From: Thermodesulfovibrionales bacterium
GTDB taxonomy: Bacteria > Nitrospirota > Thermodesulfovibrionia > Thermodesulfovibrionales > SM23-35
Direction of reading: 5' to 3'
NCBI GenBank assembly: GCA_022013235.1
Contig: JAKLQR010000218.1
Location: 1 to 8,827, forward strand
Length of the DNA: 8,827 nt
The position numbers were made by a program, and so were the translations under genes. Positions 1 through 6,200 of the stretch are shown in pieces. Numbering within the stretch: the first letter of the stretch is position 1; each line of letters begins with the position of its first letter. Below the pieces are notes generated by a model. The model made no database searches, was not told where the DNA came from, and worked only from the letters and a program-made list of their open reading frames with translations.

Positions 1-212
1 CCCTTCCTGAAAAAATCATGACTTACCTCAATCTCGCTGATGCGCATATCGCCAATAATGATCCGGCGTCTGCCCGGAAATCAATCAGGGAGGCATTGCA
101 TCACGCATCAGGACACGCTCAGTTGTGCAGCATGCTCGCAAATATCCTCGAAAATCTTCCGTGCTCCGGATCCGCCGCTGAATCCCCCGGAACTCAAGGG
201 AACAACATTTGA
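1..212 (+). CDS. C-terminal end of an upstream TPR-like protein (5' end outside the window)
   Basis: The frame is open from the window edge (first whole codon at 3) to a TGA at 210-212, giving about 69 residues. The ATG at 18 need not be a start, because the frame continues upstream of it (LPEKI before the Met). Residues encoded at about 21-150 look like a TPR-type helix pair: 'YLNLADAHIANNDPASAR' followed by an alanine/leucine-rich second helix. The last 20 or so residues are Ser/Gly/Pro-rich and look like a disordered tail. TPRs are protein-interaction scaffolds and often follow GT domains, as they do twice in the next gene. By inference this may be the end of a related glycosyltransferase-TPR protein, but no catalytic part is visible. 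It lies in the same reading phase as the giant downstream gene and ends 33 bases before its start, so the two are probably co-transcribed. Confidence 0.7.
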   Translation, partial: LPEKIMTYLNLADAHIANNDPASARKSIREALHHASGHAQLCSMLANILENLPCSGSAAESPGTQGNNI

Positions 213-245
213 TGTTATTATTCATAAAGCGATTTTTTCACTGAT
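213..245 (+). other. Short intergenic gap without a recognisable ribosome binding site
   Basis: These 33 bases separate the TGA at 210-212 from the ATG at 246. They hold a second stop in the same phase (TAA at 225-227) and a T-run at about 233-238. I see no purine-rich Shine-Dalgarno sequence in the 20 bases before the ATG, no convincing hairpin terminator and no clear promoter. The arrangement fits an operon in which the giant gene is translated from a weak site or by re-initiation after the upstream gene. That last step is inference. Confidence 0.5.
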
Positions 246-3200
246 ATGAAAGAAGAACCCTTCGAAATAAATAATCCCGAAATATTTCAACCGGCAGACC
301 GGACGTCAAAGATCAGGGTTTCAGCGGTCGTCTCCACTTATAATGCCGAAATGTTTATACACAGCTGTCTTGAAGACCTCGTGAGTCAAACCCTTTATGG
401 AAAAGGTGCGCTTGAAATCATCGTCGTCGACAGCGGCTCAGAGCAGAACGAGAAGGCAATTGTGAAAGCTTTTCAGAAAAGATATCCAAACATTCATTAT
501 TTACGCACCGAAAACCGCGAGACGATATACGCCGCATGGAACCGGGGAATCAAAGCAGCCAAAGGAACATATATTACAAATGCAAACACGGATGACAGAC
601 ACAGGAGAGACGCGTTAGAAGTGATGACGCAGGTGCTAGACCATAATCCGGACGTAGGAATAGTATATGCCGATTCGTTCATAACAAATGTTGCAAACGA
701 ATCCTTCGATCACAACTCAGCAAAACGCCGCTTTAAATGGCCTGATTATAATCTGGGAACGTTGCTCTCTGATACATTTTTTGGACCCCATCCTGTGTGG
801 CGGAGGGAAGCCCACAACCAAATAGAATTCTTTGACCCCTCAAAGACAATTGCGGGAGACTACGATTTTTGGATCAGACTTGCCTGGAAATATGGCGCTG
901 TCCATTTACATGAAATCCTTGGGCTATTTCTCGAAAAGTCCGATAGCATCAGTGGGATCGGTAATCGTGCGCAATCGTCTCTTGAAGCGCAACAGATATT
1001 GCGCTTCTATCGCGAACGAATTCCGTTTATCGATATTTATCCAAAGCTGAAGGATTATATAGGTGATCCATACGCTATGGCGTCAGTTTTTATGGACTTT
1101 GGCAATCTCTGTGCAATGGCGCCTTACTCCGACTTCCAGCTCGCAATCAGGATGTATGAGAAAGCGTCCAGTGTGCAGGAATTATCTGCTGCAACAACCA
1201 TCAATGTTCAGAAAAAAGCAAATAATAATATAAGCGTATTATTGTTCTGTTCGGGAGAGACACGGCGCGCGAAGGATTTTTTAGAAAGATCCTTCGACAT
1301 TTCTGAGGCCCGTTTCAATAAAGACTTGATGGAAAGAATATCATCGCCTAAGAAAAATCTCCACCCATTTCATTTCTCCATGTCACAAATCGAACATCCC
1401 GTTGTAAATGATGCACGTCGCGCCTATGGTTTAAGGCTCGATGATAATGGATGCATGGAAAAAATGCCGGAACATCAGCAGGTCTTTTGGGATACCTACC
1501 GGATCCACGAAGGTGTGCTTATTTCACCTGAAGAAAAATTACGGGCTTTGGCGCAAAGGTCGCAAAACTGGTCTTTACGATCCACATCGTGTCGGGGATC
1601 GGTCCATTCAAATGAGATTGTGCAATCAAAGCACGTTATAGCAGATCTTCGCCCTGTAAAAGCAGGCAAACTACGCCTGCTTTTTGTCGTTCACGGTCTA
1701 CCCGATCAGAACGTAGGCGGAACGGAGATTTATGCTGTTAATCTTGCATGTGCACTTCAGCAAATGGGCCACAATGTTCAGATACTTTGTCCAAGATATA
1801 CTACAGATCGCCCTCCTGTTTTTATCACGAATGACATTTTTCAAGGGTTACCTGTTACATGTATTAATTTGGAGCCCGCCCGAGATCTGATCACGCAGTT
1901 TAAAAATGAGACCGCAGCGGGTCTTTTCTGGCAATATCTCTCGAACGTCAAATTTGACCTCATTCATTTCCTTCACTTGATGAATTTTTCGGCTTCCTGT
2001 CTTGATACCTGTAAGAAAAAAGGCCTGCCTGTTGTTTTATCGGCACATGATGCCTGGCTTATTTGTGAGCAGACCCATCTTATATGCGCTGACGGTAAAT
2101 TCTGTGAAAGAGGTCCCGAAACTATCGACAAATGCGCTCGTTGTTTCGCAGTGAGAAATAAGATCCGATTGAGTACAACTATTCCTTCAGAACTTCTCAA
2201 TACATTTGAGTTGCGTCGTGATTTTCTGCAAAAATCCCTCCATCTGTCAGACGCCTTGCTTGTTCCAAGCAACTTCATATGGAAAACGTTCGAAAGACAT
2301 GGATTCGCTCATACCGATACCCGTTTCTGCCCCCTGGGAATTCATCCGTTCAATGTTATCCCGCAGACATCGCAGGAAGGTTTTTTGCGTTTCACTTTCC
2401 TTGGAAATATCTTCTTTACAAAGGGGCTTGATATAGCAATCCAAGCATTTAACATGATTCCTCCCGGCAAGGCTGTTTTCAATATCTATGGCCGGATCGC
2501 AGATTCTGCTTATTTCAATCGTGTAATGCTTCAAGTGAAACATCAGCAAAACGTTACCTATAAAGGCGCTTTCTCTCGTCAAGATTTGTCTATAATCTTA
2601 TCTCAAACTGATATCGCAGTTGTCCCTTCAAGATCTGAGAGCTATTCCTTTGTGACTCGTGAGTGCCTTCATGCTGGCGTTCCGGTAATTGCTTCGGATG
2701 TCGGTGGTATTCCTGAAATAATTCAGGATGGCGTAAATGGATTCCTGTTCAAACAGGGCGATCATAATGACCTAGCCGATAAAATGCGCTTCTTCGTTGA
2801 GAACTATCAGGAAGTAGATACGTTTCGCAAAAGGATTACTCCTGTAAAGACCGTTGATGAGGACGCCTCTCAGCTTGATAAAATTTATCGCGATGTCTTG
2901 ACTAAAAAAGAGTCTTTTCCCCTAATCGAAGCACGGTCAAAGCAAAAAAAACAGGTGGAAATCTCTGTTATCGTTCCTACCATTAATAATCTGCGTTTAA
3001 CAAAAAATTGTCTTGACGCAATTCGCAAGAATACAGGTACCTCACCGTATGAAATCATTGTTGTAGACAATGGTTCTACTGACGGAACACCTGATTTTTT
3101 GCTCCGGGAACAGGAAGCCGGAAGACTCCGGGCCATTTTGAATCAAGACAACCTTGGTTTTGCAAAAGCCTGCAATCGAGGCGCTTCTGCAGCAAAGGGA

Positions 3201-6200
3201 ACTTATCTCCTTTTTCTGAACAACGACACTCTCCCTCAGCCCGGATGGCTTGAGGCAATGGTGCAATTGGCGGAGAACGATCGGACCGTGGGTATCGTAG
3301 GCGCAAAACTACTCTTTCCTGACGGCACAATTCAGCACGCGGGCGTGGTAATTTCGTCAAATAAGCTGCCTTATCATATTTATCGGGGACTTCCCGCGGA
3401 TACTCCCTGCGTAAATAAGCCAAGGGATTTCCAGATTGTTACTGCGGCATGCATGCTGATCGGCAAAGAACTCTTTTCCGCAGTCGGCAGATTCGACGAA
3501 CGCTATATCAACGGCTGCGAAGATATTGACCTTTGTCTTAAAGTGCGCCAAAAAAACAGGCGGATTGTTTATACTCCGAATAGTGTCGTTACACACCTCG
3601 AAGCGCAAAGTAAGGGGCGACAGGATAAAATGGACTTCAACCGCTGGCTTTTCCTGAGTACATGGCAAGATAAAATCCATCGTGATGATACATATTACCT
3701 TCAGCAAGATAGCATGGAATTAAGAATTGAACCGGACGGTTCGTTCAAATATTTTTCCAAAGAGAAAATCAAACAGATAATAACCAGCATCGTCATCGTC
3801 ACATACAATTCAGCACCGACGATCCGCTCCTGTATCGAAAGTGTGCTTGCGTATACGCCTGACAGTGAAGTGATTGTTGTAGATAATAACTCTGCAGATG
3901 AAACGCCCTCTTTCCTCAAGGACTATGAAGACCGAATCACCCTTCTCTTGAATGACAAAAATAAAGGTTTCTCTTTCGCATGTAATCAGGGTATACGCGC
4001 TTCCGCAGGCGACCATGTGATCCTTCTCAACCCGGACACGGTTGTTACGCCATTTTGGGCAGACCGGATGCTTTCACACTTTAGGCCCGGTGTCGGGGCT
4101 GTTGGTCCTGTGTCCAACTACGTGGCTGCCATGCAGAAATTCGAATTATACGTAAAGGAGCAGATAACAGAGCCGTTTACAATAAACGAACTTTCCGCCA
4201 AATTGTACGATTGGAATCATGGCTGCGGATTGGAAACAAAGTTACTGATTGGCTTCTGCATGGTTTTGCCGCGCAAAATACTTGATGAAGTGGGCTTTCT
4301 GGATGAAGCTCTTTTCCTTGGAAATGACGACCTTGAGCTTTCATGGCGGTTGCGCAATCACGGCTATAAGCTGACCATAGCGACCGACACCTTCGTCTAC
4401 CATAAAGGACAGGTAAGCTTCTCCCATGAAAGATCGGATGCAACCGATGCTCTTATACAGGAAAGCACGGACCGGCTTTACGCCAAACTCGAGTCTTATT
4501 ATGGACAGGGCAACGTCCCCACCCCAGAAGAATTGTGGGGTATAGACTGGTTCAAGCCTTCCGGGCAGGCCTTCAGGAAGACGTCTCCGTCCGGCAACAT
4601 CCCTGCCGTCAGCATTGTCATCCTTACCTATAACCAGCTCCCGCATACAAAACTCTGTTTGGAGAGTGTCAGGAAGAATACCCCTGAACCTCATGAGATT
4701 GTCCTTGTAGATAACGGCTCGACCGATGGAACGGTGGAATTTTTCCGCGGATACGCAGCAATAAATGAGAACGTTAAAGTTATAGCCAATGCGTCCAACT
4801 GTGGGTTTGCCGCGGGCAATAACCAGGGCATGAGCATAGCCAAAGGCAAACATGTTCTTCTTCTCAATAATGATACTATCGTAACTTCGGGGTGGCTTGG
4901 ACGTATGCTTGACGTTTTGAAGCGACATCAGAAGACGGGAATCGTGGGTCCGATGTCGAATAATGTGACGCGCCCGCAAGTTGTCGAAAAAACAGGATAT
5001 GAGAACAACGATGGAATTGAAGATTTTGCCGGGAAGTGGGCAAAAGAGCATACAGGCCTGAGTTTTCCCACTTCGAAAGCATCCGGTTTCTGTCTCCTTA
5101 TCAGGCGGGAGGTCATCGATATAATCGGTGGTCTGGATGAGCAATTCGGCAGCGGTAATTTTGAAGACGATGATTTTTGCAGCAGGGCTTTTTTGGCAGG
5201 TTTTGAGATACGTATTGCGCAGGATGTTTTCATACACCATACAGGGAGACAGACGTTCGAAGGCGCAGGCATCGATTATAATACCAATATGGCACGCAAC
5301 TGGGAATTGTATAAAGCAAAGTGGGATATACCGGAAGATATGCCGATTGAAAGTTACTGGATTCCTTCCCGCCTCCCTGAAGGCGTAAGCCTTTATGTCC
5401 CGCTTCCCGGTGAGGCGTCAGACCGGGCAGCAGTCTCTGAATGCCGGCGTATTCAGGACATGAAACAGGAGGAAGAAAGAAAGGTGCAGATACAGGAAAA
5501 TCAAAAGGAAAAAGGCATGACGTCAATCATTCTTCTCATCTCTGATCAGCGTGATTGTCCGAGGAGATGCGCTGAACGTATTGAAAAATACACGAAAGAA
5601 CCATATGAAATCATCTTTGTTCCTCCCTCCCCCGCATATGCTCCACCCAAGTGGTTACGGAGAATGTTAAAAGACAAAAAGAATTATAAATTATTACAGA
5701 CTACCTATACTGCACCCTCTCACCAGGGAGCGAGTCTGGTGGATGAGGTCTCTTGCAAGGGTGGAAATAGGGAAAGCGGCACAACCCCCGGCTTTTCAGC
5801 TATATGCAATCTCGGCATACGGGAAGCGTCCGGAGAATATATCGTCATACTGGATGACATTGCAGTTGTCACCGAGGAGTGGCTCCAAGGGATGATCAAA
5901 TGTCTCAACAGCTCCGCGGACACAGGCATAGTCTGTCCGATGACTGTGAATATTGAGGGACCACAGAAGGTTATGCGAACAAACTTTCTGTCAATTACCA
6001 ATCCTCTTTCCTCCTCTTGTACGAAAAAAGGGGGGGAGGAACTGTCTCCTGAACAGATCGATCAGATTGCCGTGACATTCAGAAAAAGAAACAGATACCG
6101 ACGGGCCCGGATAAAAAATCCACACAGTTTTTGTCTGCTCTTCAAGGCTGATTTAGTTGAGAAAATAGGGCTTTTTGATGAAGGGTTTTTTTCAGCCGAA

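Noticed and set aside
213..245. Possible terminator or promoter in the gap between the two genes
   Set aside because: There is a T-run at about 233-238, but I could not find a stable GC stem before it, and the space is too short for a convincing -35/-10 pair.
1441..1641. Possible frameshift in the giant gene, with a short plus-strand open frame in another phase
   Set aside because: The main frame is open without a break through the region and continues directly into the GT4 domain. The alternative frame gives no motif.
3076..3707. Overlapping minus-strand open frames of 115-116 codons opposite GT2-B
   Set aside because: They are antisense to conserved GT2 motifs, have no family resemblance and overlap each other in different phases.
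4341..5240. A 299-codon open frame on the minus strand
   Set aside because: It lies entirely opposite GT2-C and GT2-D, which carry complete active-site motifs. Its translation has no recognisable domain and an unusual composition. It is a shadow of the coding strand.
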